A stretch of DNA of 64,000 bases from contig CBDDOJ010000002.1 of the NCBI GenBank assembly GCA_965231865.1, positions 1,860,001-1,924,000 of the forward strand, in the 5' to 3' direction. How positions within the stretch are numbered: position 1 is the first letter of the stretch; each line of letters opens with the position of its first letter. Positions 63,066 through 64,000 of the stretch are shown in pieces. The notes under the pieces are model-generated. The model did not search any database and was not told the DNA's origin. It saw nothing but the letters and a program-made list of their open reading frames with translations. Origin of the DNA: WTGA01 sp965231865 (lineage in GTDB: Bacteria; Pseudomonadota; Gammaproteobacteria; Arenicellales; Poriferihabitantaceae). A program made the position numbers and the translations under genes.

Positions 63066-64000
63066 CGCCGATGCGGGTCCCCTTGATGGCCCGGGAAACC
63101 ACGCTTCAATGAGGCCGCCGCCCGAAAGCGGCGGATACCGGTTGGGTCTTCATCTGAAAAACCCCTCAAACAACGCTTCAATGAGGCCGTCGCCCGAAAG
63201 CGGCGGATACGGAACTTATATCATGACAAATCAAATTTATCACCCTGCTTCAATGAGGCCGCCGCCCGAAAGCGGCGGATACTGCAGGTGCAGGTGCAGT
63301 CTTGCTCTTAATAACCCGGCTTCAATGAGGCCGCCGCCCGAAAGCGGCGGATACGCGCCTGACCCTGGAACCATCCTGCGGATATTCCGGCTTCAATGAG
63401 GCCGCCGCCCGAAAGCGGCGGATACCCGACGCCCCAGCAACACCTACTGTTTCAGCTGGCCTGCTTCAATGAGGCCGCCGCCCGAAAGCGGCGGATACCC
63501 AGGGCAACGCGCACCAGAACCAGGGCGGATATCAGCTTCAATGAGGCCGCCGCCCGAAAGCGGCGGATACTTCAGTTTCCAAGGGGCGTAAACGCTCTCC
63601 AATCGTGCTTCAATGAGGCCGCCGCCCGAAAGCGGCGGATACCTCCAAAGCAGAATTCAAATCGCGGGGCCATTCTCGGGCTTCAATGAGGCCGCCGCCC
63701 GAAAGCGGCGGATACGCCACGGGTTCAAACGCTGGCGGTATCAAATTCATCGCTTCAATGAGGCCGCCGCCCGAAAGCGGCGGATACTTGGATCGATTTT
63801 GTCGGTCACCCCGGGTACATCGGGCTTCAATGAGGCCGCCGCCCGAAAGCGGCGGATACATATCAAGTCATCCAGCCCGGACCATGCTTCATTAGCTTCA
63901 ATGAGGCCGCCGCCCGAAAGCGGCGGATACATTCCAACGGCCTTTGTTCCAGTTATGTTATTATACAGCTTCAATGAGGCCGCCGCCCGAAAGCGGCGGA
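63030..64000 (-). CRISPR. CRISPR array, 14 repeats of 36 nt and 13 spacers of 35-37 nt, running off the window
   Basis: Repeats start at 63030, 63103, 63175, 63247, 63319, 63390, 63463, 63535, 63607, 63680, 63752, 63824, 63895 and 63968 (the last cut at 33 nt). On the plus strand the repeat begins GCTTCAATGAGG and ends GCGGCGGATAC, with a 7-bp stem CCGCCGC/GCGGCGG around CCGAAA. Spacers all differ. On the minus strand the repeat ends in ATTGAAGC, the usual 8-nt crRNA handle form, so transcription is probably leftward. The first repeat is degenerate at this handle. Repeat 3 has one C-to-T change in the stem (GCCGTCGCC). No cas gene lies in the window; the type cannot be fixed. Confidence 0.97.

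Noticed and set aside
63109..63974. Frames with repeated RPPPESGGY or YPPLSGGG units on both strands
   Set aside because: They are translations of the 36-nt CRISPR repeat, not a repeat protein.

Overview
The window looks like a moderately GC-rich gammaproteobacterial chromosome. The core gene order is typical of that class: ihfB-lapA-lapB, thrS-infC-rpmI-rplT-pheS-pheT-ihfA-merR, an adjacent ispD-ispF pair, mfd next to a CsiV-like gene, and a split ADP-heptose pathway (hldA, hldD) for LPS core. I cannot name the genus. GTG and TTG starts are frequent, and infC appears to start with AUA.

Layout: 1-5.7 kb is a plus-strand envelope/LPS and housekeeping block (ihfB, lapAB, hldA, hldD, rfbA-like, methylthioinosine phosphorylase). 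About 5.9-16.6 kb is an accessory island with more A+T. It holds a PIN-like gene and an ABC/OLD-type ATPase gene cut in two by a 2.2-kb IS1634-like element; an 8-bp direct duplication lets the original reading frame be rebuilt exactly. A restriction-modification island follows: a C-box operator, controller protein, a nuclease with a PD-(D/E)XK-like C-terminus, a ferredoxin-like/nuclease-like fusion, and two DNA methyltransferases of different type on the other strand. 16.6-21.7 kb is a minus-strand group (APH-like kinase, tripartite TRAP transporter, CsiV-like). 21.7-37.8 kb holds mfd, ispDF, hinT, chaC, a HugZ-like protein, NAD-glutamate dehydrogenase, a degenerate PolB-type exonuclease, rlmD and rne. 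After a 1.5-kb non-coding stretch comes hipBA, then tRNA-Val, the thrS-to-merR translation cluster, tRNA-Pro, an acyl-CoA dehydrogenase and a TTC38-like protein.

The right end (52.6-64 kb) is the most unusual part. A 2173-residue protein with a STAND/ORC-like P-loop ATPase module overlaps a 921-residue gene that I cannot assign, and a two-helix membrane protein follows on the same strand. Divergent from them is a RidA-family gene, and beyond it a CRISPR array of 14 repeats (36 nt) and 13 spacers runs off the window. Repeat features place its leader, and possibly any cas genes, to the right; no cas gene is visible here. The giant ATPase/921-aa/membrane-protein operon beside the array is my best candidate for an undescribed, possibly defensive, system. 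The Fe-S/nuclease-like fusion inside the restriction-modification island is the second.
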